From Setophaga petechia (lineage: Eukaryota; Chordata; Aves; Passeriformes; Parulidae), in contig JANCRA010000011.1 of the NCBI GenBank assembly GCA_024362935.1, positions 2,356,001 to 2,420,000 of the forward strand: a DNA stretch of 64,000 nucleotides, read 5' to 3'. The notes beneath the pieces are model-generated. The model was not told the DNA's origin. It saw nothing but the letters and a program-made list of their open reading frames with translations, and made no database searches. Below are positions 37,604 to 51,935 of the stretch, in pieces (position 1 is the first letter of the stretch; each line of letters begins with the position of its first letter). The translations under genes were made by a program, and so were the position numbers.

Positions 37604-40600
37604 GGGCATCATCCAGGATGGTAGGAAGCTTTTCCATAATTATTTATTCCAATACTGACTACTGAATAGTGCCCAAAAATAGCCAAAAAACTAGCAGATG
37701 ATCAGAAATAAAAGTGAGATACCACAAGGATGACAAAATGCAAAGGAAAATGAAAGCAAAATGGTAGACACAAAAAGCAAAGTACTTTTTAAAAACAGCA
37801 TCTTAAATGCAAAAAAAAAAAATACAGTCTTCAAAGAGTGCAAGCCATAGCATGGCCAATCCCTTGGCTTAATCTAAGAAACAAAAAAATGGCAGTAGAC
37901 ATTGCCCATATTCTCTGATATATCTCTTTTGCTATGTAAAACTCAAATGTGTGGTTGTCTCTCTATAGGGTTTTAAAGGGATCAGAATTTACCAAGTGGC
38001 TTATGATACATATGATATGTAAGTTTACTGAAATAGTTTGGAAGAAGTTATGAAAACTGGTCTCTGAACAACAGCCAAACCAAGGAGCATGAGAAAATTC
38101 CCATTAACATCTTGCAGCAATACTTCAATCAACTACAAAATACCAAGTGGAACTGTACACAGTGATAGATCTTAGTTCCAGCATTATTAAATGGAAAAAG
38201 AAACCTCACCCACATTTGACAGTAAATTTTAATTTGGCATCTGAATGTAAAAGTATGTCCAATAATATATTTTGATCATATAAAGACAATTACATACACA
38301 GCTATTACTAGATATGTATTAAATACGGCAAGACCCATAAAACAAATTGGAAACAGGTTTTTCCCCACACTAATTTAGATGACTACCTTTTAAACCATCT
38401 TTATATCCCACAGCACAATGTTCAGAAACCAGGTGCCAGCAAGCAGCTCAGATACATCAGAACAACTGGATAGAACAGAACCACATGACAATGTAAGTAG
38501 AATGAAGAAGCTCTGTCAAGCATTTCAGATAAGCAAGGAAAGGTATATTTGTTACCTCTCATATGGAGCAAGGTTTGGGGTTTCCTTTTCTCCCTCCTGC
38601 CCTTTACTGCTGGAGGAAGGAGCTTTGTTTCTCAGGCAAAAGGAGCCTGAGTTTCTGAGTTTCTCTGCCTCAGTGTTACCTTACAAGAAGAGTTTGGGAC
38701 ATTCTCCAAAGTGGGGTGGCAGGTCAGCAGTGGGGAGAAACTAAATTCAATGAGCCTTTTGCTGAAATCCTTACGGGTGGATTATTGTAGCAATATTACA
38801 AAATACCACCACGAGTGTGTAACCGCAGCTTGTTATGAAATATTCAGGAAAACATTTTCTTGAATAAGAGTACAACAAAACCAGCTACAGCAATCCATGC
38901 TCCCCAGAGAATCACAAAGCTCCTGCTACACACATGGCATTCTATGTAAATGCCACTAAATGCAGAATTAAAATAGTTAAGTACTTTCAAATTAATCTTT
39001 GGCCAAGCAAACTATTGGTTTTAGAGTTTCATTAAGAGCAATACATATCCCAGCAACAAAACACACTGGGTAAAGCTACTGAACTACACAGGTTGTGACA
39101 ACTGGAGAAGCTGCTGTGCCACAGACCAGGTGAGGGAAGAGCCATGGCCAGCAGGGGTGAGATGGCCAGCCCTGGGAGAAAGGACATGGCACACACCTCA
39201 GCAGCTCCAGCAAGGACAGTGAAGCAGCAACCCTGCTGTCCCCAGGCTCATCTCCTACAGTGATAATCAGCCTCTGCATGCCCTACAAAAGGCAGTGCCT
39301 GGCCCCAGCAAGAATGAAAATGAGGTGTCCACATAGCAAACACCAACAGGAAGCCAGTTTCAATAGAACAGCCTCTAAGCCCAGCCTCTAAGCCCCAGAG
39401 CATTGTCTCTGAATTTCTATATGCACTAGAGACTAGTTTCAAAACTTGATAAATTCATCAGTTTCATTAGGGACTTTTTCCAGTATCTTTCATGTAGCTA
39501 GAAGATTGTCTCATTTGCTGTTACAAAGGAGTAAAAGAACTGATTTACTGATAACATAAATCAATGTGGGGAAATTATATCTGCAGCCTCACACACACAA
39601 TAATTAAATAAACAAACAAACCACCCAAAACCACACTCTGAACCCTCACTTCAACCAAATTCCAAGGTACATTTCTGCAAATAATTTGTCTTCTCCAAGT
39701 CTTAGACTATAGCAAAAAAAAAATAATGGTGAAGAAAAATGTTCGTATTTTACATAGCTATTGTCATTTATTTTTTTTATTTGAATTCATATTACAAATT
39801 GTCTATGTTAGAGAATGTCAAATTCTCTCATAATACCATTCTCTGTGCTAAATGGAGTATATAGCTTTGTTCTCATGGAAGGGGTGATTTTAATTAAGAA
39901 GCTAGGAAAGCAATGGTTTAATAAATTGGATCATAAATGGCATGACATTCCAGTGATGTATTGACCTCAGTCTTAAATATTTAACATTCTAGTGAGAAAA
40001 TAGAGTGGTTTTATAGATATATATGAGAAGCTTTGGATAAAACAGCAAGTATTTCAACAGCACATGAAACAACTTTTAGAAATTAAAGCTCCCAAAAGAA
40101 TAAATAGAAAAATATTACAAAAATAGCATTCCCAAGAGGGTAAAGGAAAGGCAATTCTTCCTAAAATAAACTGGTACTCATTAAAAACTTTTTCATGTGA
40201 GAGTTTATAAACAATTTCATTTATAAACAAACCTATGATAAAGACTATTATTTGCATTTTTACTGCCAGAATAAAATACGAACATCAAAACCTCCATGCA
40301 CTATTGCTGCTACCAAAGTACTTTGAAACTCCCACAAGAAATTGTGCAAGTGTTCAATTTTTTTAAAAGTATGAGATTCATCCAAATAGAATCCAAATTT
40401 CAATTTTTATCACATAAATTTAACTCAACAAGACAGTACTATATAACTTATTTTTTCAGATAAATACTTCTCAATCCTTGAAACTCAATACTCTTGAAGA
40501 AATAAACATTTCTAACTACTATAAGAATTGGGAAAAGTTACCTTTCTCTTCTAATCAGTTGCTATGCTAATTTTCAGCCTAGTTTAGATCAGGATTCTGA

Positions 40601-43600
40601 ATAGAGCAAATATTTATAGAAACTGGTTCAGGACTGCAGAAGTTTCTATGGGCTGGCTGTCTGATGGGGACCATGCTTATACTACACGTGTCTCACATTC
40701 CTTTAATTAAAAAAAAATCAATTATGCAATAGTTCCGATAAATCTACATTAACATTCAAAATGAAGTAGAAATTGAAGCACTGTAGTTTTATTAACAAAA
40801 GATGTAGTTGAAGCAGGGAAGGGGAGTTTGGAAAGGCAAAGAATAAGCTCAGACAGCAGAACAGCACCTTACAAAACAGCAAGTATGACAGCAAATGGTG
40901 ATGTGAAGTACGTAGTGAAGAGAAAACTGAAAATAGGTTTAACTGCCTGAGAGAGTTCCTGAGAATAATTTTGATAATGTTGTAGCCTACCAAACTGCTG
41001 TGTCAATATGTAAACTGACCTGCATGTCAATAAGCATTCTTTTTGTCCTCCCTTCTGCATCCTCCTGCCTGCTCTCCTACCACTGCTAAAACAAGATCCT
41101 AAACAGTAATGCAAGAACAAATGGGAAAAAAGCCTCCACACCATGCAAGTCTGATGTGTTGCTCATCTAGAATCTTTACTGATTAATCAGTATATAATCA
41201 AAACCAAGCAGCACCACAATTCAGTATTTGCTTTTACATACATGTTGCCTTTCAGCATCAGAACAGATTAGGTCCTTCTTCTTTTGAACAGGCTGCACAT
41301 TGCAGTGAACTAAAACCAGAGCAAAGGAAATTATGTGTTTGGGAATATACCTGTGTTTCTTAAATTGCAAGAAAAAGGATGATAACCTTGCATTGAACAA
41401 AACCATTTCTTACTCAGTAACAGCAGTAAAACTGACATGAAATTATATTCAAGAAATAAATATCAAGATGTGATTAGTGCAAGAAGTTCCATGAAGTCAG
41501 CACAAATGACAGGATCGTACCACACTTGACTTCATTACAAGAGTGTTCAATGATGAAAAAAATCATGTACAAAGGAAGCTTTAACACTTTTATGACCTGC
41601 ATGTGTTTACAAGGCTACTTTATAAATCACTTAAAGCATTACATGTCTCCTTAGAAACTGCAATGAAAACTAAAAAGAGAACAATCAGTTAAGTATGTCC
41701 TTGCTTTCTACCTCTATAAGATTGTGATGCACAAGCCTTTTGCACAAATCCAATAGATTTTTTTTTAAACAAAAAACAAAACTATAAAATAATAGTATGT
41801 GACATGTTAAAGACACAATTATTACCATCAGGAGTTTTATCAGGGTAAAGATAACCAAGAATATTACAGTCATAAGATGTAAAATGTCATACACCAGATC
41901 TTTAATATGGGCAAAGCTCACAGGTCAGGCATCAAAAACACTAGGACAGAAAAAAAGGAAACTTAACCATTAAGATCATTTTGAGATGAGGCAAAAGGAA
42001 GAGGCAAGAATGGAACAGGTACATGTGTGCTGCTGTTTTGAAGCAGAGCAGGACAGGAAAAATTTGAAAAAAAGGACATCACCACTTGAAAAGCTCAGTC
42101 TCAGCACACCATGCTTCCTTAATGCTTCTGTTAGAGAGGAATGTCACAAGCAGGGGATCTCTTCATAACTACCAGCTGCAATTCTCCCATCTTTCTCTCT
42201 CCTTGTGGCACGGGCCATCATTTATACTGGAACCAGCAAACTGCCTACCAGTTGTTTCCCACAAAAGATGAGAAAGGAGCACTTTAGACTGCTCTCTGCT
42301 GAGAACTCTAAAGCCTTTTAAATCTCAAAAAAATGAAATGCTAGTGTCAGCAAATCATAAAAACATACTTTAAGAGCCAGGATCCATCTTCTATTAACAA
42401 GCAACACCAACAGAACTCATACCAGTCCCACTGGTGCCAAGGATAGGATAGGATCTCAGCATTAGTATAACCACCAGGTTGGTTTAATAATGTGTAAAGA
42501 CATTGAGTGTTACTTTCCAATTAACTGCAGTTTACCTTTAAACATAGTCAGAATCTTATAACTGCATCCTAAACTAAGAATCTGTGGGCCAGAATCATCA
42601 ACCTCCAGCCACACAGCCAGAGGGAAGATAAGCACCCAGGAGCTGGCAGTTCTGAGGCAAGTCTGTCCCTCACTGGATCCTAACATACAGACCAAGTCAC
42701 TGAGTCAAGCTCTAGAGGTCTCATAACCTTGATACTTGCTTTTAGTACAAGATCAAGAGAAAAAGTGGTGCAAAATGAAACATTTCATTGAAAACATCAA
42801 AGTTCACTTTCAGATTTCTGAAAAATTGTATTTTTATTATTTCTGTTTCAAATAAAGTTTTCCAACATTACTGAAGGCAGCATAACTTTATTTGTCAGAT
42901 GAAAGTACTCTGCTGTTTCACACACAAAAAAGCACCCACCTGAAAACAAAAATGTGGCCACAAGACACCCAAGCTCTGAGTGTAGCCAGTTCTCTCCCCC
43001 AAAAGAGCATCTCGTGGCAATCTAATCATGGGATTCAGGGACCTTATTAGGCATTTGAGAGAAACAACAGCAATGCTGCTGAGGAAACACATCCAGGAAC
43101 ACAGCCCAGAGTAGACAATCAGGCATCCAAGCTACACTTCACATACAAGAGAGGAGCAGGTCAATTAGATACAGCTCAATACTGAATAAGACCAAAAATG
43201 TGAGGGCCCTGCTTTGACATGCAGAAAAATACTGCCCTGTGCTGCTCCAAATGCAGTATCTTGTTGGGTTGGTTTTTTTTTTTTTCCTCCAAGACAAAAG
43301 AAGCACTAAAACCACAATTTTGGAGAAATTATGGTTGCATCAAAAATGCCAGAAGTAAAATGACTGAGCAGCTATAGCATATTCTTTTTTCAAGTTGATG
43401 GATTATACAGACATCAGTAGAAGTGAATCTCTGACTTTCCTACAACTAGATGCACTTGGTTTTACTTGACTGAAAACAGAAGTGCTTAAATAATTGGGAT
43501 ATGGGTAATAAACTACATTTTTATAAGCCACATTTATGAGAGGAATACTCTTTGATATGCAATAAATGAAGAATAGATTGCAGTATCTTGACCTTTAGAT

Positions 43601-46600
43601 TACAGTCCTGAGAAGGGAAAGTTAACTGCAGAAAATTTAGCATCATCAACAACTAGAGGATTTCAGATGAAAAGAACCGGTGCATACACATAAGCAGATA
43701 AAAGATATGTCCACCATTAACTCCATGCCACACAACTGCTTTCAACTTTTATATGGATAAAACAACCATACTTCATTTTAGTACAAGTCAAGCAAAGTAG
43801 AACATCCTTAACAGAGCAGGAAATGAAGTTTTAGTCACTGCACAAAATAAATCAACAAAAATGTAATGCCTGTTGATGACAGTGAAACCACTAGCATATG
43901 CACTCAGGACTCTGATCTATTCTGTCCACCAGATGCTCTCTCTTTGTGAAAGGCTGGTAAAAAGAACTAGAGAGTTCATTGTGGCTTAAGCAGATTTTTT
44001 CATGCTGTTAAGTATTTTTCTAAAGTTTTACTGCAAAATCTTAATGTTCTTAAGGATCATAAGCAAGTATAAACGATGAACAACTTATAACCCATAGGCC
44101 ATGTGCAGTATGGCAGGACAATTCATCTAGCTTGTTCCCTTTGGCCGCCTCTCCCAAGAACCTCAGCTGCACACCAGATGACTGCAGTGAAGCAGGCAGT
44201 CTGCTCCCCACAACCATTTTATCTAGGGGCCTTGTAGCCTCTCCCCCATCATATAATAAGCCCATCTTTAAATCCATGCTGGGAGAAGGGTTGAAGAGCT
44301 TCCAGGAAAGATGTCCACTTCCCACTGCCAGAACAATGCATTTATCCCACAAAATCATCACTGTCCACATCTGAGGAACATATGGGAAGAAGACCATCAA
44401 GAACAGGCTGAATGAGTCATGTGTAGTCAGCAGCACACTCCAGTCTTCCCTCTTTCTCAGGTCTTCACCAGGCCCTGCTGGGTAAAAACTACAGGGTAGA
44501 AAGCTTAAAACACCTGGAATCCAGTAAAGATACAGGAAGGCAGAGACTTCCAGAAGGCAGCAGAGCTACACACATATACAACACAATCCAGATGATACTC
44601 ACCTACAGAAAGTGCTCCAGAAGCTGTGAAATACGACACTCTCCTACCACTGGGAATAAAAAGCAAACCTGAGAGCAGCCCACCCACCCAAGGACTGAAA
44701 CACTGCCATCAACTGTGCTCCCCACAGCCAACAGCAGAGCAACACTGACTGCATTGATCAGGAGACCTCTCACCTCCTAGAACTGCATGCAAAACCACTG
44801 CAGTTCTTTGAAAAGTAGTCCCACACTACCAGCACACTTCTAGAATACCAGGACCAATGATCTTCAGGTTGAATTCTAAGTAATCACATATTTCTGCTGC
44901 TGTTGATTAGTTTCTGGAAACCCTAAACTAATTTGAAATATTGAATAATGCTGAGAGGTTAACAGGTCTAACAGGCTTTGAAATCTAATGAAACTAAAAG
45001 ACATTTTCAGTTTTAACTGAAAATACTTGCAAATCTAGTAACTCAATTTACATGACAAAATCTTTCAGAAGAATGACTACATATATAAAATAAAAAAAGG
45101 AAAAGCAACTTTGCATTGTTCATCCTCCAGTTAGGTGCAATACCTAAGGATTTCACTGAAAATTAAGGATAACCTCATAGCATTCTCTGTAGACCTTTGC
45201 ACGTGTAAAGGAAGCCAAGTGGATCTCCTGAAGCCAAGGTGAGGGCCTCAGAACAGTTTCTTAGCAAGTCAGTGGCAGAACCATTAAACAAACATGCCAG
45301 AGGAGAGGGAAGAAAAAAAAAATCGTATTTCTCAATAGAGGAATCAAGTTTGTTCAATTTTCTCCAGAGGCAAAGAAAAAAATATTTACATTTGAAGTTC
45401 ACACTTTTCTAACAGTTGGATGGTCCAGAGTATTGCCAGTAACACAGTACAATTTCCCTCAGGTTCTACGGCCTGTAAAGAGGCAAAGACAATGATTTTT
45501 CCTTAGAAGAGAAAGTACACATTTAAATCTGAAAATTAATCCATTCTTTTGGAAGACATGAAGCACACCAGAATTGAATTGATTTTAATCCCTAAGTTTT
45601 CAAAATAAAACACAATCTACATCAGTTGCACAAAATTACTTAGCAGGAACCACTCTTCAAGTGCAGGTATCTCAAAGTAAGTGACAAGCAATAGGTGAGT
45701 AAAGGGAATTCTTTTGCTTAAGCTGTATCTAAGAATTTATAATTCAATTATAAGCTTTTAGAGAAAATACTACTCCTTCCAAAAAGAACAAGCTATAATT
45801 CCAGAGTATGCTTTGTACTGAAAGAATTAAGAGTATTTTGTCTTTTGGAATTCTAAGATCCTTTTACCAAAGGTGAACAAATTGCAGGATTTTTCCACTA
45901 CAAAATCTGTAATCATGCCCGTTCACAAATAGTAGGTTCTGCCGTAATGAGGAGCTAAAACACATTCCAACAAATTTATCTAAGCTTTAATCTATCAACA
46001 AATGAGGAAAAACTACTTCCTCTCCAAGGAAATATTTTTTACATGCATTACCTCACCTCATTCCCCATTAAACCACACAAATCCAAACTCTTCACCCAAC
46101 TACATGAAATAAAGCTGGATTGTAGGGTACTGATTTGATGTCAGCTGGATTGGGACAAATCTGGAATTACTCCAAAGTAAATCAACTGAAGTAATCCAGA
46201 CCTATACCGGGAAAGCAGAATCAGAATATGATCCTAAACTTCTAGGAATTATGCCAAAGATGATATATAAATCCTTTCTGCCTGTACCTGGGAACAAAGA
46301 CACTGACTATTGCCATTACATTTCCTTGCTGTAAGTAGGTCAGGGAAAAAATTGAGTAAAGATCAGTAAATGGACAGGGATTACTCCTAATCTGTCTACT
46401 TTATACAACTGTATCTACACATCAGAACAGCTCCTCTGTAATTTATAAAGACAAATGCACCATTCACATGTTAGTACTTTCATCTGTCTTAGTAAAGCTA
46501 TTTTCTGGAACAAACATCAGCAATGCTGTGGTATCTGAGTTTCACCTCTAACATTGCAGAAATCACTGTGACTCTCTGCTCCTGTGCAAGCAGGTTCCTT

Positions 46601-48344
46601 TCCAAAAATCAGGAGTACATACCATGAGATCACTCCCAAATACCAATTTACTGAATTAACCACAGCAAAGAAGAAACCAAACAACCCCTTCTACCTGGTG
46701 CACCACCATGAACAGTGAAGACATCCTGTGGTAACCTTGTTCTCAAAGCAGTTGGTGTAGGTTTAAACCCTGAGCTAACAGCAGATGCAAATTCAGACCC
46801 ATCAGTGATATGCCAGCTTCTGCTCTCCAAATGCTTGGTACACACCAAAGGGAAGCAAAGGGACTGTGGCAGGGAGGAACAGACCTGCTGGCTGGCTAGC
46901 ACAGACCAATTCAGTTAGCTTCCTGTCCAGGACTATCCTGCAGTACAGTTCCTCAAATAGATGAGCTCTTGTATCACCCTCCTCTCTGTCTCCATGGATA
47001 GTCTCTCAACCCATAAATGTACAAAGAGAACACTTGTAATTATTTTGAAAATTGTAAGCATTGGAATTTAGGTTACTCACATATTTCAAAAATCATTATA
47101 TATTAACACACAAGCTTCTGGCAAGGTGATGTGCTATTTTCCCTGCTAATTTTGATGTGACAATAAAAACATGACATACAAAGCTGAAGAATTATCTTCA
47201 AGGAAGACCTGTATCAGGAATGAACATCCAGAAGACCTGAACAGCCAACAGCCCTGTCATCTTCTGGAGGTACCAAAAGGTGACAGTTTGACAAAGTCTT
47301 CTTGAGGACTCAAAGTAGATTTTAGAAAATTCCTGTACACAGACACAAAAACACTCTTTGTACTCCCACATAGCCCAGAGGCAATAAGTACTTTAACACA
47401 GGCAAACTCATCTGAAAAATAAAAGCATATGCAAATCACTAGCATTAGTTAAATTAGCTAGTGATACTAGTAGGTTTTTTTAACTACTAACCTCTTGACT
47501 ATTTGGGGTTTTTTTCAGAAATATAGCATATTAAGACACACTAAAAGCAATTCTATTGCATTCACATGCAAATCCACAACTCTGAGACCCACAACATACA
47601 CCATAGTTCTAAAATAAAAGTTAAACTGGTCAATGCTGCATTAGCTCTAATACTTAAATTGTGCCATCCATTTCCCTGCTCTAATGTTGCCTTCCTGTAT
47701 ATAATTCCTTCAATTCCCTAGCAGCACAGCCACTCCATCAAAAAATTACTGGACACTACCATAGCTGGCACAGAACAAAACCATAATTTACATTTCAACA
47801 ATGCACTTTCTAACTGGTGCTTTGCCAGGAGTACAACCTGACATTCAGCTTCCAAGTTCACTCTGCAGCCTAGAAAGCTCTTATGTATCACCTCCTCTCT
47901 CCACACAGCATATTCAGGTGATGTGCTGTATAAAAAACTAACATTCATACTCTTGAACTTTCCAGAACACAGCTGTACTATGTAGTGTAAAATAGTCTGG
48001 GGTCTGCAGCTTTCTAGTGATCACAGAACATGTGACAATGGCCCATTACAGAACTCCAGAAAAAAATAAATGCTTTGTTTGAGGGAAGCAAGTTAAACAT
48101 ACACTGACTACCATTCAGCTGGGTTTGTGTCACAGTACCTGCCCACAAAGCAATCAGAAAATGGCTCTTGCCTGCTCTCACTGCCCTATAACTGGATTAA
48201 CATGAAATTATAACCAATGCAAAACTGTTTACCTATGTACTGAGTGCAATCCATATTTCCTGTCCTAACTCTTCCTTCTTACCATCAAGCAATAACGAAA
48301 TCAAGTCAGAAGGAAAGGCATCTTTAACAGGCATAAACACAAAA

Positions 48345-48371
48345 GCACACACACACAAATATATATATATA
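48345..48371. repeat. Compound CA/TA microsatellite
   Basis: An ACACAC run passes through AAAT into an ATATAT run of about a dozen bases. It is a simple repeat within the large intron, likely to vary in length between individuals. Confidence 0.9.
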
Positions 48372-51300
48372 CCCACAGAAATGTATGCCCCAGAAGGAGC
48401 TCCTATAGCAGTGCAGTACAACAGCTAAGTGGGGTTGCTGCTTCCTCCCTTGTTAAGTAACATCACAATCCCCCAAGCAAAGGAATCGAGAACTACTAAG
48501 TAGAAAATAAGGAGCTACAGCTTTAAACAAGTAAAAGTAGGAACATGGGCTTCCTCTGAGACACTCTTCTCCTCCACACAGCCAGCACTACTGAAACTGT
48601 CAACATCTGAACTACTTCAAAAGCAAAGTGGGAACTGTACAGATTTTAAGTGTGAAAAGATGTAAGAGGCAGCTCACTGGAGTGAAATTGTATTGCAGGC
48701 CAGAAGTTTTAGAGATATGAGCCTCAGAAACAAGATGCCTCATGCTGATGCACCTGCTTTAGGCTAAAACCAATAATACTTATTTTTTTAACACAGGCAT
48801 TTGGCATGGGTTTATTAGTTTTCATGTGCATGAATAATGAGAAGCGTGCATATCTGGGGGTCAAACAGCTCTTGGCTTACATAATTTCATTTCCAATTTT
48901 TCTTTGTTTTTTTTAATGGAGCATGACTTAGCAGTGGCAAGTTGCAGTCAGATTCTAGAATTAATTTTATAGAATGAAATGGAAGCAAAAATAAAAAACG
49001 AGGGGGAGGGGAGACAGATAAATGGGTTTTCTGTTAGTTGTGCCCTATTTGATAACAATATGTTCAACAATATATAAGTCTCCACAACTAAGACATGGGG
49101 AAATGCTTCAGTCAGAACACATTCCCAAGCACAGCTTGCACCTTCTATGCCAACAAATCTCTAAATCTAGTACACTCCAGTTCCAGGAAAAGCCTCATAG
49201 GTTGCTATCTAGCTCTTCTTTTCAGAAGCTGTAGCCCACTTGCAACAAGCTGACAACACTTCAAATTTCAGCAAATGAAAATAAATATTTTCCATCACCA
49301 AAGACACTGTTGAAAAAAAAAGTTTATAAACATTTTTTGATTTAAAACTAAATTTTGAGGTTTTGAATTCTCACCATGCTATTTCCCAAACAACTCAGTT
49401 TTGAAAATGAACCCATTCTACTGCTTCACTTTCTATGTTGAGTTACCAATGTTAAAATTGCCAAGTGCATTGACATAGCATTGCAATATAGACACCATGT
49501 CTTGGACACTCTCTAGACCCAAAACACAACTCTTGGGAAAAAATAGCACTAGCTATAGTTCAGAAAGATCAGTAGGTCAGCTGATAGTTACTCAGTATAT
49601 AATTTAGTGGAATGAGACTGATCAGACAAGCACACACTTAGACAACACGTGGATGAGTGAAGAGATTCCAGAAAGAAGAGGAATTAACTTCTACAGCCAA
49701 GAATCAAAGCACAATTAAACTGGAATTCTAAGTAGGAAGGAGGAACCTAGTAGGAAGTTGGTGCCCACAGTTTAAGTATTTTAAAAAACCCATCCACATT
49801 AAAGAACGGGCTAAGAAAAAAGAAAGGGGAGTTATAAAAAATAAAGTAGTGAGAACCACAGATTAATTTAAGAGTGTCTGCCCAAAAGAACAAGGCTTTT
49901 AAAAAGTACAAATGCAAAACATGTCACATAAAGCACTGATTTCTGTTGAAATACAAGGTGATCCATAAAACAGCAAGCCCCATATCAATATCTATTTTAG
50001 AACAAACCCATGCAATAATTGTGTTTTAGTAATCTGCTCAGAAAATATTTTCTTCAAAGCATAGGAGAAAATAATAGTGTATTGAACTACTAGGTCTGAA
50101 ATATTATGACTGATTCAATAAATTCAGCCCTATGCAGGATTCCCAAAAAAATATACATACATGGAAAACTACTCCAACACATCTAAAATTAGGATTCCTT
50201 TTTCCCAAAATATGGCATCCTAAAAAGGCTCCATCAAAATAAGTGAGACATTTCTCAGCTCTTCAGGTGTTCCAAGGTAAACAAGTAGAATTCTCCATGT
50301 AAGCATGCTACCCTCACCTGATTAAACAATCTATTTAGAATTACCTGTGAATATATGAAAGCTTAAAGGATCACCAGCACTACCCCAAAAAAATCTACCC
50401 TTCCTGTCTTGGGGTGACTTCACATCCACCAAATTTCTTTAATCTCTTCTCACCTAACCCATTTGTCCATTCAGGAGCCTCAGCATTCCTTCACATATTA
50501 CACCCATACCCACTATCCTTTCCTCTTGCTACTTGAGAAGGACAGAATTCCAACTGATGTTGCACATAAGACCAACAAACTTCAAAAGTCATGCTCCAAA
50601 CAAACATTTTGTACTAAGCTAACAACACCATAAATCTGATACAAATTATCTAGTGCCTACTTTTCTAAATATCCTTGGAACACTACAGCAAGTCAGACTG
50701 GACTCCAGAGAAGCTCTCTTGATTGCAGGATACACAAGTTTCAATCTGGCTGCCACAAACTTTATCAGCTGAAGGAGGAAAATTGAAGCTGAAGCTTATA
50801 GAAAGGTCATAAACTGAGGAACAGCACCAGCACCACACAAGCATTTTAAAAAGACATCAGACCCTAACCTGGGGCATTGATTTGGCAGTTACAAGAAAGT
50901 TCATATACACTGTGTATAAAGTATTGAGACATTAATGTATGTAATCCACATTTACATGGAAGTAAATCTATTTCTGTCCTTCTTGAATTTAAAGGACAGT
51001 TAAACTGGTTTTTTTGGAGGGCACTAAGTTGTTAAAAACCTGAAAAGTGTTATTTCCTATTTGGCATGTTTCCCTACACACAACTGACATCTTAAAAAGG
51101 CAAAGAGCCAGTCTAAGCCAATATATCCAAATAGTAATAAAAAACCCCAAACAATTCTTAATTCTAAATACCTAAATTTTAAAAAAGCAAAAGTGAACTT
51201 GGGATAGATGACAAGATGCCTAGTCCATATGCCTAAGACAAACCAACTGTATGAGTATACAAAATGATTGAAGTACTATGAATTAGAGCAAGGCAGCTAG

Positions 51301-51394
51301 GGAATCTGCAGCTTTATTTATTATGAGGGCTGTCTTTCAATCATTTATTGCAAACCAAAGAAAATCATCAGTTTAGAAAGAGACAGCTTAGGCA

Positions 51395-51640
51395 AGTTCA
51401 TGAAGAACTGCAGCCCATGGGAAGGACTCACACTGGAGAGGTTTGTGGAGAACAGTCCCTTGTGGGAGGGACGGGGACAAGTCCCTCCACTAAGGAGCAA
51501 GGGGCAGCAGTGTGATAAACCAACCACAACCCCATTCACTGCCCTGTGTGCCACTGGCAAGAGGAGGGGGAGGATCAGGAACAGAGTAAAGCCAGGGCAG
51601 ATGGGAGTGATGGGGCAAGGTATTTTTAAGGTTTACTTTT
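51395..51640 (+). repeat. GC-rich block, possible avian interspersed repeat
   Basis: The stretch AACTGCAGCCCATGGGAAGG, CTCACACTGGAGAGGTTTG and TCCCTTGTGGGAGGGACGG resembles an interspersed sequence I have seen in bird genomes but cannot assign to a family. It supports an open frame of about 140 codons (51400-51834) on the plus strand, whose product resembles nothing I know. The composition is richer in G and C than the flanks. Treat as a probable old repeat, not a gene. Confidence 0.35.
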
Positions 51641-51875
51641 CATTATCTTATCCTGATATGGTTGGTAAAACTGCTGCTACAGGACTGAAGGAAAACTATA
51701 ACTACACACAGCTCCTGGCAGCTTCCTTAAGTTGCAACACCTACACAAACACAGGGCCATATCCTCACCTGGCTGTCTCTTCACAACATGCAAAGTGCAT
51801 TCATCTGAACAAAAAAGCTACTGAAAAACACTGATGTTATATGGTCTTAATACCTACTGACCAACCTGATTTTAG

Positions 51876-51935
51876 AATCATAGAATCATTTAGGTTGGAA
51901 AGGGTCTTTAAGATCAAGACTGTTAACTGTTTTGA
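51876..51935 (-). mobile_element. CR1 LINE 3'-end fragment, very short
   Basis: AGAATCATAGAATCATTTAG, then GGTTGGAAAGGGTCTTTAAG, is the reverse complement of the CR1 tail and last 3' bases. Only about 60 bases are recognisable. It lies in the same orientation as VPS13B. Confidence 0.85.

Noticed and set aside
44050..44436. Minus-strand open frame of 128 codons
   Set aside because: It lies on the same strand as VPS13B inside intron 3 but resembles no part of VPS13B. It lacks a convincing acceptor/donor pair in phase, and exon 3 already joins exon 4 cleanly.
51400..51834. Plus-strand open frame of 144 codons
   Set aside because: No recognisable domain, and it is made largely from a GC-rich block that looks like an interspersed repeat. 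No splice or promoter context supports a gene.
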